Assembly (NCBI GenBank): GCA_028821575.1
Contig: JAPPFW010000069.1
Location: forward strand, 1-64,000
Reading direction: 5' to 3'
DNA length: 64,000 bases
DNA from: a bacterium
Lineage (GTDB): Bacteria > Actinomycetota > Acidimicrobiia > Spongiisociales > Spongiisociaceae
Part shown: positions 42,079 to 51,119 of the stretch, in pieces
Position numbering within the stretch: the stretch's first letter is position 1
How the letters are laid out: each line of letters starts with the position of its first letter
Made by a program: the position numbers and the translations under genes
The notes under the pieces: generated by a model
Databases searched by the model: none
The model's input: only the letters and a program-made list of their open reading frames with translations
What the model was told of the DNA's origin: nothing

Positions 42079-42744
42079 TCACATAAGCGTGACGCGGTAG
42101 TGAGTGAGGATCTCCTCGACGTAGATTCGGGCCGGGCCGGCATAGAGTTCCTGTTCACCGGCGGGTACCGGCAAGTTGTCCGTGAGTTCGACAAATGCGT
42201 CGGCAGGACAGCGGTCGGAGAAGAACACGAAGGCTAAGCCCGCCGGTTCCCGAAGCGATCTCCATGTCAGGCCGGCCGCCCAGGGTGTCCAACCCCGGAT
42301 CGCGGAAGCCCAGCGTCTGGTTACCGGATACTCGGCTGCAGGCGCGACCGTCAGCCAGGCGTCCTGGCCGACCGAGGCAAGGTCTTGGCCGGAGCGAAGG
42401 GTGACCACTTTGATGTCGACAGTTGTTACCAGCCAACTGATCCTGAGATCCGCGAGCCTGACTCGCGGAAGGAGGCGAGCACCTCGTTCATCAATGGGGA
42501 GGTCACGCAGAAGTGCTTCGGAGACGGCTGTCATGTCGTCCCCGGCGGCGTACAGGAAGGCGTATTCGTCGGCCGGGGTCGCATCGAAGCGGCCTCCCGT
42601 CATAAGGTTTCTAGCCAGGGTCGGGTTGAACTCGGTGACAGCGAACCTGGCGCTATGCACCCTTGTCAGTCTTGTTCCGGACGGCAGCGAGAGGCGCTTG
42701 GGCGTGCCTTCGTAGCGATCTGGTGGCTCCTGATTGGGTGACAC
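42079..42744 (-). CDS. RES-domain toxin
   Basis: A 221-residue RES-domain protein. The characteristic residues are seen in RVHSARFAVTEFNP, GGRFDATPADEYAFLYAAGDDMTAVSEALLRD and the later FFSDRCPADAFVEL. RES toxins act on NAD+ (Mycobacterium MbcT is an NAD+ phosphorylase) or ADP-ribosylate targets (ParT). The start GTG at 42744 lies seven bases after the antitoxin gene. The toxin-antitoxin pair is enclosed by ~113-bp direct repeats, as if it had been inserted between the phosphorylase operon and the SDR gene. Confidence 0.75.
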   Translation of the reverse strand: MSPNQEPPDRYEGTPKRLSLPSGTRLTRVHSARFAVTEFNPTLARNLMTGGRFDATPADEYAFLYAAGDDMTAVSEALLRDLPIDERGARLLPRVRLADLRISWLVTTVDIKVVTLRSGQDLASVGQDAWLTVAPAAEYPVTRRWASAIRGWTPWAAGLTWRSLREPAGLAFVFFSDRCPADAFVELTDNLPVPAGEQELYAGPARIYVEEILTHYRVTLM

Positions 42745-42751
42745 CCAGCCG

Positions 42752-43471
42752 CTATCCCAGAGGCTCCACCGTGGCTCTGGCTACCGCCACGAGATCGTCT
42801 CCTCGGTCGGTTCCCACTAGGTCAACGGGCCGCACGCCGAGTCGAGCGTTGCGGGACATCCACCAAGAAGCGACGCCCCATGGATCTTCAACTGCTATAA
42901 GCTGCTCGTTGACTGACCGTACCTCGGTGAACACAGCGCGTTTCCGGGGATCGAACTGGAAGGCCGGGTACAGGAATCCGTTGCCGTATGGCAGCCCAAA
43001 TATTGATGACTGCTCGCGCAGCCTCCGTATCTTTTCCCGATTCGTTGGTCTTGCTCCGAGCGCCACCGCGGCGTCCTTGGACTTCAGCATCGGCTCAGCC
43101 CAAATCGTCCGGATCGCTTCGCCCTGCAAGCAGGCACCCGCCGTAACCATCCGCTCAAAGTCGTCAACTACATCGCGCGGCGCACCACCAAGCTTCCGAG
43201 CCAGTTCATCGCGCAAGGTGATCAAACACAGCAGACTCCGAAGTCGAGTTTCCTGACCTTCCAACGCTTGATGCCGGGCTGCGATCGATGCCGCAGTGTC
43301 CAACACTTCAGTCTCACTGCATGGCCAGGCCGCTGAGAAACTGGCAAATATCGTCCAGGCTTCCTGGCCCCAGCGGGCGGGAAGGTCAGCCAGAACTTCC
43401 TTGAGCCGTTCGTCATCGAGTTCGCTCCCCGATGCACGACCCGAACTCTGAAGTTGCGACGCTGCCGCCAC
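42752..43471 (-). CDS. Antitoxin of the RES system (Xre/MbcA/ParS-type toxin-binding C terminus)
   Basis: The 239-residue protein ends in a MbcA/ParS/Xre-type toxin-binding domain: DAAVALGARPTNREKIRRLREQSSIFGLP, then GFLYPAFQFDP and ARLGVRPVDLVG. This is the usual partner of RES toxins and comes first in the operon, as in known pairs. The N-terminal half (about 1-120) is alpha-helical and longer than in the typical 130-150-residue antitoxin; I do not recognise it. The GTG start has AAGGAG five bases upstream. Confidence 0.75.
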   Translation of the reverse strand: MAAASQLQSSGRASGSELDDERLKEVLADLPARWGQEAWTIFASFSAAWPCSETEVLDTAASIAARHQALEGQETRLRSLLCLITLRDELARKLGGAPRDVVDDFERMVTAGACLQGEAIRTIWAEPMLKSKDAAVALGARPTNREKIRRLREQSSIFGLPYGNGFLYPAFQFDPRKRAVFTEVRSVNEQLIAVEDPWGVASWWMSRNARLGVRPVDLVGTDRGDDLVAVARATVEPLG

Positions 43472-43561
43472 GGCTACTCCTTGCCTGACGCTACTAACAG
43501 TATCATATGTAGGTCACAAACGTCAGAGGAACAGAGGTCGGTTCCCCATCACTCACGCTTT

Positions 43562-43675
43562 CCGGCGGATCACATGGCAAGGTTACTCCCGTTCCGGTCG
43601 GTGCCGCCCGGGGTGTGCATGAACGGGCATCGTGAATATCCTGCTGTGGTGGCGATCATGTCGGCGATGGATGCC
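43562..43675. repeat. Direct repeat flanking the RES toxin-antitoxin cassette, right copy
   Basis: Right-hand copy of the 41949-42061 repeat, in the same orientation. A 24-residue frame (43619-43693), MNGHREYPAVVAIMSAMDA plus five residues, starts in it and stops 21 bases before the SDR gene. The pair of repeats may be a duplicated piece of the former shared promoter region between the phosphorylase operon and the SDR gene. Confidence 0.8.
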
Positions 43676-43714
43676 GGAGACCGAAGGACTTGAACCCCAC
43701 TGGAAGGAACCGCC

Positions 43715-44485
43715 ATGAGACTCGACGGGAAGGTGGCATTCATCACCGGAACGGCCAGCGGTATCGGACGGGCCGCTGCCCTTCTCTTCGCCGGCGAGGG
43801 TGCCAGGATCGTAGCTGCCGACATCTCGGAGACGAACCACGAGACCGTCGAGATCATCCGAAGCAAGGGAGGCGAGGGCACTGCGGTGCGTGCCGACGTG
43901 TCCGTCGACGCCGAAGTCGCTCGGGCGGTTCGGACCGCCGAGGCGGCTTACGGGCGGCTCGACATAGCGTTCAACAACGCCGGTGTCATGCTGGCCGACG
44001 ACGCCGATGCAGTCTCGACCAGCGAGGAGACCATCGACAAGACCCTGGCCGTCAACCTCAAAGGTGTGCTCCATGGCTGCAAGTACGCGGTCCCGGCCAT
44101 GCGGCGCTCGGGCGGCGGCTCCATCATCAATACGGCCTCCTTCGTGGCCTCCATGGGTGCGGCCACTCCGCAGATCGCCTACACGGCCTCGAAGGGAGCG
44201 GTGCTGTCGCTTACCAGGGAGCTCGCGGTGCTCCATGCGCGGGAGAACATCCGAGTCAATGCTCTGTCCCCTGGTCCGCTGCGCACAGAGTTGCTCATGT
44301 CCTACCTCGACACCGAGAAGAAGAGGGAGCGCCGGCTGGTTCATGTGCCCATGGGGAGATTCGGCGAAGCGGACGAAGTGGCCGCCGCGGCCCTGTTCCT
44401 CGCGTCGGATGAGTCCTCCTATGTCACGGGCGCCAACCTGATGGTCGACGGGGGGATCACCGCCGCCTACGTAACGCCGGATTGA
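43715..44485 (+). CDS. Short-chain dehydrogenase/reductase
   Basis: A classical SDR of 256 residues: cofactor motif ITGTASGIG (residues 10-18), Asp in ADIS suggesting NAD(H) preference, NNAG, Ser in NTASF, the catalytic YTASK and the C-terminal GANLMVDGG. The substrate is unknown. A GGAAGGAA ribosome site lies close before the ATG. Immediately upstream is the right copy of the direct repeat. A hairpin follows the gene. Confidence 0.88.
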   Translation: MRLDGKVAFITGTASGIGRAAALLFAGEGARIVAADISETNHETVEIIRSKGGEGTAVRADVSVDAEVARAVRTAEAAYGRLDIAFNNAGVMLADDADAVSTSEETIDKTLAVNLKGVLHGCKYAVPAMRRSGGGSIINTASFVASMGAATPQIAYTASKGAVLSLTRELAVLHARENIRVNALSPGPLRTELLMSYLDTEKKRERRLVHVPMGRFGEADEVAAAALFLASDESSYVTGANLMVDGGITAAYVTPD

Positions 44486-44500
44486 GCTTTCCATCTGTGA

Positions 44501-44555
44501 CGACCAGGCCTCGGTAGGGTTTGGAGGGGCGGCCCAGCGAGCCTGAGGCCGGTCG
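44501..44555 (+). terminator. Hairpin after the SDR gene
   Basis: CGACCAGGCCTC at 44501-44512 pairs with GAGGCCGGTCG at 44545-44555, with one bulged base and a 32-base loop. It lies between the SDR stop and the molybdoenzyme gene; no T-run follows. Confidence 0.4.
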
Positions 44556-44588
44556 TAGGATGCTTCCAGCAGTCGGAGGACCGACGTC

Positions 44589-46895
44589 TTGAGCGATGCG
44601 AAACGAAACAAGACCCTGACCCTGACCCATTGGGGTGCGTACGAGGTGGAGACCGAGGGACAGTCGATCCGCGCGGTGCGACCGTTCCAGGACGACCCGG
44701 ATCCTTCCCCGATCGGGTACTCGATGGTCGGTGTGGAGCGGTGCCGGGTCCGGATGCCGTCGGTGAGGGAGAGTTGGCTGAAAGGTGGGCCGGGGACTGC
44801 TCCCGCCAGGCGCGGGAAGGACAGGTTCGTGGAGGTCGGGTGGGACCGTGCGCTCGATCTCGTGGCTGCCGAACTGGATCGAGTGCGGACCGAGTTCGGC
44901 AACGAAGCCATCTACGCGGGCTCCTACGGCTGGGCCAGCGCGGGCCGGTTCCACCACGCGCCCACGCAGTTGCACCGGTTCATGAACTCGATCGGCGGGT
45001 ACACGCGGTCGGTCAACACCTACAGCCTGGCTGCTGCCGAGGTCATCCTGCCCCATGTGCTCGGACTCGGTTGGTGGCCCTTCCAGAACGCGCTCACCTC
45101 CTGGGATGTGATCGCGGAGAGCACCGAACTGGTAGTGGCCTTCGGCGGGATCCCTCTCAAGAACAGCCAGATCGAGCACGGAGGGGTAGGTCGTCACGAA
45201 CTCCGAGGATGGTTACGCCGCTGGGCGGACCGGGGCACGCGTTTCGTCAATGTCTCACCCATAGCCGACGATCTGGGAGATTCGCTCCGGCCGGCGTGGA
45301 TGCCCATCAGGCCGGGTACCGACATCGCTCTCATGCTGGCGCTCATCCACACGCTCATAGCCGAAGGTTCGTATGACCGCGCGTTCGTGCGCGACTACTG
45401 CACCGGTTGGGAAGCGCTCGCCGCTTACATCACCGGCTCCGAGGACGGGATCGCCAAGGACGCCGAGTGGGCTTCCGGCATCACCACGATCCGCCCTTCC
45501 GAGATCCGGTCGTTGGCCCGATCGATGGTCGAGCGACGGTCGATGATCAACGTCAGTTGGTCGCTGCAGAGGTCGCACCACGGCGAGCATGTCATCTGGG
45601 CCGCCATCGCCCTGGCGGCGGCTGTCGGCCAGATCGGACTCCCCGGTGGAGGCTTCGGTATCGGTTACGGGGCGATGGCTTCGGTCGGCAACGGAGCCGC
45701 AAACTCATGGCTTCCCTTCCTCCATTGGGGGCGGCGACCGATCGACTCGTTCATACCGGTGGCGCGCATCTCCGACATGCTGATTCACCCGGGCGAGGAG
45801 TTCACATACGACGGCGGTATCTATACCTTCCCCGACATCCGGCTGGTCTACTGGGCGGGAGGCAACCCCTTCCATCACCACCAGGACCTGAACCGGCTAC
45901 GCACCGCCTGGCAGCGTCCGGACACGGTGGTGGTCAACGAGCCGTTCTGGACGGCGACGGCCAAGCACGCCGACGTGGTCCTACCTTCTACGACCCCGCT
46001 GGAGCGGAACGATCTCGGCGGAGCTCCGACCGACTCCCACGTCTTTGCCATCCAGCAAGCCCTTGCCCCGGTCGGCGGAGCCCGGGACGACTACGAGATC
46101 TTCGGCGGGCTGGCCGACCGGCTGGGAGTCGGTGACGGTTTCTCCGAGGGACGGACCTCGGATCAATGGGTGCGGCATCTCTACGAGAAGCTGCGGCAGC
46201 GCGAGCCCGGTGCTCCCGCGTTCGAAGAGTTCTGGGAGGCAGGGTTCCTGGACCGGCGGTACGCGGGCGATCAGCCCAAGCGGGTCCTGCTGGAGGACTT
46301 CCGCGAGGATCCGGAACGCCATCCCCTGTCCACCCCGTCGGGCCGCATCGAGTTGTATTCGGCCACGATCGCCGGATTCGGATACGACGACTGCCCGCCC
46401 CATCCAACTTGGATGGCGCCGCGAGAGTGGTTGGGCGAGGCCGGCGAACTCGACCTTCACCTAGTGTCCAACCAGCCCCGGACCCGGCTCCACAGCCAGT
46501 GGGATCATGGGTCGACGAGTCGGAGCGCCAAGATCGCCGGTCTCGAGTCGATGCGCATGCATCCCGCCGACGCGGACGTGCGCGGCTTAGAGGCGGGTGA
46601 TGTGGTACGGGTCTTCAACGCCAGAGGAGCGTGCCTGGCAGGGGTCGCGACTACGGATCGGCTCCGCAGGGGCGTCGTGGAGTTGGCGACGGGCGCCTGG
46701 TACTCGCCCGGACCCGAGCCGGATCTCGATAGCACGTGCTTGCACGGCAATCCCAATGCCCTCACATCCGACCTCGGAACTTCAAGCCTCGCCCAAGGTC
46801 CTGCTGCCCACACCTGCCTGGTCCGCGTCGAGAAGTGGCAGGGAGCAGTCCCTACCCACACCGCATTCGCCCTCCCACCGATAGCGGCGCTGTAG
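44589..46895 (+). CDS. Molybdopterin oxidoreductase, BisC/TorA/DmsA-type (biotin sulfoxide reductase-like)
   Basis: A 768-residue single-subunit molybdoenzyme of the DMSO-reductase family. Near the N terminus is THWGAYEVE; the probable Mo-ligating Ser lies in SVNTYSLAAAEV; cofactor-binding stretches include YWAGGNPFHHHQDLNRL, NEPFWTATAKHADVVLPSTTPLERND and LVSNQPRTRLHSQ. There is no N-terminal iron-sulfur motif and no Tat signal, which fits the cytoplasmic BisC group more than periplasmic TorA. It probably reduces S- or N-oxides; the substrate is open. The TTG start has GGAGG eight bases upstream. No chaperone or membrane anchor is nearby. Confidence 0.88.
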   Translation: MSDAKRNKTLTLTHWGAYEVETEGQSIRAVRPFQDDPDPSPIGYSMVGVERCRVRMPSVRESWLKGGPGTAPARRGKDRFVEVGWDRALDLVAAELDRVRTEFGNEAIYAGSYGWASAGRFHHAPTQLHRFMNSIGGYTRSVNTYSLAAAEVILPHVLGLGWWPFQNALTSWDVIAESTELVVAFGGIPLKNSQIEHGGVGRHELRGWLRRWADRGTRFVNVSPIADDLGDSLRPAWMPIRPGTDIALMLALIHTLIAEGSYDRAFVRDYCTGWEALAAYITGSEDGIAKDAEWASGITTIRPSEIRSLARSMVERRSMINVSWSLQRSHHGEHVIWAAIALAAAVGQIGLPGGGFGIGYGAMASVGNGAANSWLPFLHWGRRPIDSFIPVARISDMLIHPGEEFTYDGGIYTFPDIRLVYWAGGNPFHHHQDLNRLRTAWQRPDTVVVNEPFWTATAKHADVVLPSTTPLERNDLGGAPTDSHVFAIQQALAPVGGARDDYEIFGGLADRLGVGDGFSEGRTSDQWVRHLYEKLRQREPGAPAFEEFWEAGFLDRRYAGDQPKRVLLEDFREDPERHPLSTPSGRIELYSATIAGFGYDDCPPHPTWMAPREWLGEAGELDLHLVSNQPRTRLHSQWDHGSTSRSAKIAGLESMRMHPADADVRGLEAGDVVRVFNARGACLAGVATTDRLRRGVVELATGAWYSPGPEPDLDSTCLHGNPNALTSDLGTSSLAQGPAAHTCLVRVEKWQGAVPTHTAFALPPIAAL

Positions 46896-46956
46896 GTGTC
46901 AGGTGTCAGGTATAAACCAACGTCAGCTATGGGATACTAGCCCACTAGCCACCAAT
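46895..46956. repeat. Degenerate 7-bp tandem repeats between convergent genes
   Basis: Immediately after the molybdoenzyme stop, GGTGTCA occurs twice in a row (46895-46908) followed by GGTATAA. A second stretch at 46936-46956 reads, on the minus strand, GTGGCTA followed by GTGGGCTAGT and contains the ino1 stop codon. These belong to the same heptamer family as at 54973, 58384 and 60472. Confidence 0.55.
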
Positions 46957-48012
46957 AAATCCTTCAACCGCCTCACGGGCCGCCCCGTCCCGCATCTGCT
47001 CTGGTGGCGACTTCATGAAGTAGGCACTGGCTTCATAAAGTGGACCTGATATTCCCCTGTCGAGACCCAGCTTGGCACAGCGGACCGCGTCGATCACCAC
47101 CCCTGCCGAGTTCGGGCTGTCCCACACCTCCAACTTGACTTCGACATTCAAGGGGGTGTTGCCGAAGGACGTGCCCTCGAGCCGGATGTGGGCCCACTTG
47201 CGGTCGGTTAGCCACGGAACATGGTCCGAGGGCCCGACATGGATGTCCTCCACCGGCATGCGGGTCTCCAGTTGGCTGGTCACAGCCTTGGTCTTGGACT
47301 CTTTCTTGGACACGAGCCGGCTTCTCTCCAGCATGTTCAGGAAGTCGGTGTTGCCGCCGAAGTTGAGCTGGTAGGTGCGGTCCACCTTCACCCCCCGATC
47401 CTGGAAGAGGTTCACGAGGGTCCGGTGCAAGATCGTGGCGCCAACCTGAGACTTTATGTCGTCGCCCACAATGGGGAGCCCCGCCTCGCGGAACCGATCG
47501 GCCCACTCCTCGGTGCGGGCGATGAACACAGGGATGCAGTTGACGAAGGCGCATCCCGCGGCCAGCGCCTGCTCCACGTAGTACTCGGTCGCCTCCTGCG
47601 ACCCGACCGGCAGGTAGGAGATCAGTACATCCGCCCTAGCCTCGCGCAGCACCTCGGCCACGTCCACCTCGGCCGCGGCCGACTCCTCCACCACGCCCGC
47701 GATGTAGGCGCCTATGCCGTCAAGCGTCGGTCCCCGACGCACCGTTACGGCGAGGTCGGGGACATCGCAGAACGAAACAGTGTTGTTCTGACCCGCAGTG
47801 ATCGCCTTGGAGAGGTCTTGGCCGACTTTGGCCGCGTCCACGTCGAATGCAGCCACGAAACGGATGTCCCCGATGTGGTAGCCGCCTAGCACGGGGTGCA
47901 TCAGCCCCGGGATGATCTGGTCGGCTGGGGCATCCCGGTAGAACTCCACCCCTTGCACGAGGGAGGAGGCACAGTTGCCGACTCCCACGATCGCCACCCT
48001 TATTTCGTTCAT
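46945..48012 (-). CDS. ino1: Inositol-3-phosphate synthase
   Basis: Makes 1L-myo-inositol-1-phosphate (numbered 3 in the D series) from glucose-6-phosphate, the first step to inositol, phosphatidylinositol and mycothiol. The 355-residue protein has the NAD-binding [20 protein letters not shown], the family block [23 protein letters not shown], and the catalytic region [18 protein letters not shown] and [12 protein letters not shown]. The length is that of the short actinobacterial/archaeal type. A GAGGA site lies nine bases before the ATG. It is divergent from a LysR gene over 92 AT-rich bases. It pairs logically with the PimB-like gene at 15549. Confidence 0.95.
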   Translation of the reverse strand: MNEIRVAIVGVGNCASSLVQGVEFYRDAPADQIIPGLMHPVLGGYHIGDIRFVAAFDVDAAKVGQDLSKAITAGQNNTVSFCDVPDLAVTVRRGPTLDGIGAYIAGVVEESAAAEVDVAEVLREARADVLISYLPVGSQEATEYYVEQALAAGCAFVNCIPVFIARTEEWADRFREAGLPIVGDDIKSQVGATILHRTLVNLFQDRGVKVDRTYQLNFGGNTDFLNMLERSRLVSKKESKTKAVTSQLETRMPVEDIHVGPSDHVPWLTDRKWAHIRLEGTSFGNTPLNVEVKLEVWDSPNSAGVVIDAVRCAKLGLDRGISGPLYEASAYFMKSPPEQMRDGAAREAVEGFIGG

Positions 48013-48104
48013 TTCTTACGTCCTCTGTATCTGGTGACTACAGTCTGACCTCGACTTCTCATCAGTCAAATAGATAGTTCCATGAGTTATGATTAGGAAT
48101 ACTT

Positions 48105-49043
48105 ATGGATGTCCCGCCACTCAATTTCAGAAGCCTCCGTTACCTCCAAGAGGTCGAGAGATCAGGGTCCTTCACTGAAGCGGCCTGGGGGCTGGGGATC
48201 AGCCAGCCAGCCCTGTCCCACTCGCTGGCAGAACTGGCCCGGCGCTTGGGAGTACCGCTGTTCCGGAGGGACGGGCGGAGGCGGGTGCTTACCGAGGCAG
48301 GGCAGCGGGTCGCGCACTATGCAGATAAGGTCATAGGCCAGACCACCGATCTGCTCAGGTGGCTGGAGAGTTGGGAGCGTGGTGAGGTCGGTTCCCTCCG
48401 GGTGGGGATGATCGACACCGTCGGTCTGTACACCCTCCCGGCCGGGCTGTCACGGCTGCAGGAGGAACTCCCCGACATCGATCTGCAATTGGTGGTCGCC
48501 GAGTCCGCCGAACTGCTGTCGATGCTCGACGACTACCAAGCGGACTTGGCCTTCGTCGTGGGGCCGGCTGGAGCTCGTTACAACTCCATGCGCATCACCG
48601 TCGAGCGGATGCATGTCTATTCCCTGGCACACGATCCGCCCGCCGCGCCGGGCCACACGGGCGGCTACGAGCCGAGTTCTGAAGGCTGGGCGCTGTACCC
48701 CCCCGGATCCCGTACCCGGCTCCTCATCGATCAGGGCCTGGCGCAACTCGGCGTCCGCCCGGAAGTGGCTCTCGAGTCCGCGCACCCCACGGTGCTCCGC
48801 CAGATGGCCGTGCTGGGCTACGCGAGCACTGTGCTCCCGCGGCAGGTCGCGGAAGCCGGGCCGGGTTCGCCCTTGGACGAGGGGCCACTGGTGGCGCTCA
48901 GGGTCATCGAGGCGGTATGGAGAGTTGACAGCGATCTCGATCCACGGGCTGCCAGACTCCTCGAACTGGTCGGTTCGGACTCCCCCGATGCAACGGTCGA
49001 CCAGGACGCCGGCCCTCTGGCCTTCTCGCCCTCGACGCCTTGA
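48105..49043 (+). CDS. LysR-family transcriptional regulator
   Basis: A 312-residue LysR-type regulator: N-terminal winged helix-turn-helix (about 7-66; FRSLRYLQEVERSGSFTEAAWGLGISQPALSHSLAELARRLG) and a substrate-binding effector domain (from about 95). It is divergent from ino1, and the AT-rich 92-bp gap holds a TATGAT box 11 bases before its ATG and AGGA at the right distance. By the usual LysR layout it may control ino1 and itself. It is convergent with the nucleoside importer operon. Confidence 0.88.
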   Translation: MDVPPLNFRSLRYLQEVERSGSFTEAAWGLGISQPALSHSLAELARRLGVPLFRRDGRRRVLTEAGQRVAHYADKVIGQTTDLLRWLESWERGEVGSLRVGMIDTVGLYTLPAGLSRLQEELPDIDLQLVVAESAELLSMLDDYQADLAFVVGPAGARYNSMRITVERMHVYSLAHDPPAAPGHTGGYEPSSEGWALYPPGSRTRLLIDQGLAQLGVRPEVALESAHPTVLRQMAVLGYASTVLPRQVAEAGPGSPLDEGPLVALRVIEAVWRVDSDLDPRAARLLELVGSDSPDATVDQDAGPLAFSPSTP

Positions 49044-49089
49044 GGGTCGGCGGGCTCCGCCACAACTACAGGAGTTGGAAGCCGCCGTA

Positions 49090-50013
49090 TCAGTTCGTGG
49101 CGGTGGTCAGGTCCAGGAGGCGCGCGAAACGCTTGCGGGCGGCGATCAAGGCGATGAGGGTCACGACGAACGGGAGGGCGTCGGTTATCTGGACGGGTAG
49201 GCCGTTGCCCTGCAGCCGGAACCCGAGACCCTCGGCGAACGCGAACAGCAGGCTGGCACCGAAAACCGCGAAGGGATGGGCACGGCCGAGCATCACCGCC
49301 ACGACGGCCACCCAGCCGCGTCCCGCCGACATGCCCTCGGCGAACAGCACCAGGTTGCCCAATGCCAGCTGTGCTCCGGCCAATCCCGACAGGACACCCG
49401 AAGCGATAACCGCCCCGTATTTGTAAGCGGTGGGGCTGACACCCAAGGACTCGGCCGCCAAAGGGCGCTCGCCCACTCCTCGAAGGCGCAGACCCAGCGG
49501 CGTGCGGAACAGGACGAGCCAGATTGCCGGCACCAGAAGGAAGGCCAAATAGCCGAGAATCGTCTGGTCGAAGAGAACCGACCCGATCCACGGGATCTCG
49601 GATAGCCCCGGAATCGGCAATCGATCCAGCCCGTCGATACGTTCGTGGCGGAACGTACCGCGCACGCCGAAGATCTGCGGGAGCAGGAATCCGGTGAGCC
49701 CCAAGGCCATGAGGTTGAGAGCGATCCCGAGCACGATGGGATCCCCCTGCCGGCTGACGGTGCCGAATGCCAGCATCAGGGATACCATTACCCCGGCGGT
49801 CACGCCGAACACCACTCCCAAACCGCTGGAGACGGCCAGGTAAGAACCGGCCATCGCTGCGAAGGCTCCGGCCAGCATCATTCCTTCCATGGCGATCTGG
49901 AACACGCCGGCCCGCTCGCAGATCATCCCGCCCAGGGCGGCCAGCAGGATCGGGACCATTGCCCTGACCACTGACTCCAGGAGGGCGGCGTCGAACAGCT
50001 GATCGAACATCAC
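49090..50013 (-). CDS. Nucleoside-type ABC transporter permease (NupQ-like)
   Basis: Second membrane subunit of a BMP-type importer, 307 residues, eight or more hydrophobic segments, with the conserved opening of this family, ALGGMICERAGVFQIAMEGMMLAGAF, and YKYGAVIASGVLSGLAGAQLALG. It starts at GTG 50013 or ATG 50010, overlapping the stop of the preceding permease gene by four bases or one. Last gene of the operon. Such permeases import nucleosides (NupNOPQ) or, in related systems, simple sugars or purine derivatives. Confidence 0.9.
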   Translation of the reverse strand: MMFDQLFDAALLESVVRAMVPILLAALGGMICERAGVFQIAMEGMMLAGAFAAMAGSYLAVSSGLGVVFGVTAGVMVSLMLAFGTVSRQGDPIVLGIALNLMALGLTGFLLPQIFGVRGTFRHERIDGLDRLPIPGLSEIPWIGSVLFDQTILGYLAFLLVPAIWLVLFRTPLGLRLRGVGERPLAAESLGVSPTAYKYGAVIASGVLSGLAGAQLALGNLVLFAEGMSAGRGWVAVVAVMLGRAHPFAVFGASLLFAFAEGLGFRLQGNGLPVQITDALPFVVTLIALIAARKRFARLLDLTTATN

Positions 50014-51119
50014 ACTTCTCCCACACCGGCCGATTCAAGCTCGCCGCTGGTGGGGCCCCTTCGCCGTCGCCTGAACAGGTCGAAGGCCAACCGGCTGGCC
50101 ACCGCCACTATCACCAGTGCCTGGAGTACCTGGGCCAGGCGCCACGACACATCGGCGTTGCGCTGCATGGCAAGACCGCCGATCTGGAGGCCCGAGAACA
50201 GGAGCCCGGCCACCAGGATCATCGGTGGGTAGTTGGCGGCCAGCAGGGCCACCAGCAGGCCGGTCCAGGCGAGGCCGCTCACCACCAGCTCTCCGTCGAT
50301 GAAACGGTAGGCGTCGCCGATGATCATGTGGGTTCCTATCACCCCGCCGATGGCGCCGGCCACGACCATCACACCGACGGTCTGGCGTTCCACCTGGATT
50401 CCCCCGTAGCGGGCGAACCGGCCGTTAAAGCCGGCCATCTGGGTCTCGTAGCCGGCCACCGTCCGTCGATAGACCACCCACGCGACCACCACCGCCAGGA
50501 TGACCAGCACCAGCGACAGGCTCACTCCTCCGAAGATCGGCAGCCTGGGCATGCGTGCGGTCTGCGGAACCTGCTGGGTGGAGGTCAGCGTCACGGAGTC
50601 GTCGAGGAAGTGGAAGCGCACCAGGTATCCGGTCACGGCTCTGGCCACGTAGTTGAGCAGCAGGCTGGTGATGAGGATGGGTAGGCGGAGGCGGGTCTGC
50701 CCGAAGGCGGGCAGCATCGCCCACAGCGCCCCGGTCAATCCCCCCACGATCATCGCCAGGGGGATGACGATCTCGCCCGGTCCCGGTGTATAGATCGCCA
50801 CCAGGCTTCCGGCCAGGCCCCCCATGACCATCTGGCCTTCCCCACCCAGGTTGATGACCCCTGCCCGGAAGGCAACGGACACGGCCAGGGCCATCCCGAC
50901 GATCGGAACAGCTCTCCCCAGGGTGTTGCGCAACCCTGAGCCCGTGATGGCCCCGTCGTACATCTCCCGGTAGGCGAAGCCGGGGTCGTTTCCGGTCAGG
51001 TAGACGATCCCCCAGCCCAGGGCGAAGGCGAAGACCAGCGAGAAGAGAACGGGATGGGAAAGTATCGCCTCGATCCTGGCGCCGGCGCCGGGGCGCTGGA
51101 TCGGTTGACCGTCAGCCAT
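50010..51119 (-). CDS. Nucleoside-type ABC transporter permease (NupP-like)
   Basis: First membrane subunit of the BMP-type importer, 369 residues and about ten hydrophobic segments. The family stretch AFRAGVINLGGEGQMVMGGLAGSLVAIY and the LPAFGQTRLRLPILITSLLLNYVA region (near residue 135) are clear. It overlaps the ATPase gene by eight bases and the next permease gene by four, so the three are translationally coupled. Confidence 0.9.
   Translation of the reverse strand: MADGQPIQRPGAGARIEAILSHPVLFSLVFAFALGWGIVYLTGNDPGFAYREMYDGAITGSGLRNTLGRAVPIVGMALAVSVAFRAGVINLGGEGQMVMGGLAGSLVAIYTPGPGEIVIPLAMIVGGLTGALWAMLPAFGQTRLRLPILITSLLLNYVARAVTGYLVRFHFLDDSVTLTSTQQVPQTARMPRLPIFGGVSLSLVLVILAVVVAWVVYRRTVAGYETQMAGFNGRFARYGGIQVERQTVGVMVVAGAIGGVIGTHMIIGDAYRFIDGELVVSGLAWTGLLVALLAANYPPMILVAGLLFSGLQIGGLAMQRNADVSWRLAQVLQALVIVAVASRLAFDLFRRRRRGPTSGELESAGVGEV

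Noticed and set aside
49044-49089. Terminator between the LysR gene and the importer operon
   Set aside because: Only a five-base GGCGG/CCGCC stem is visible, too weak to call in GC-rich DNA.
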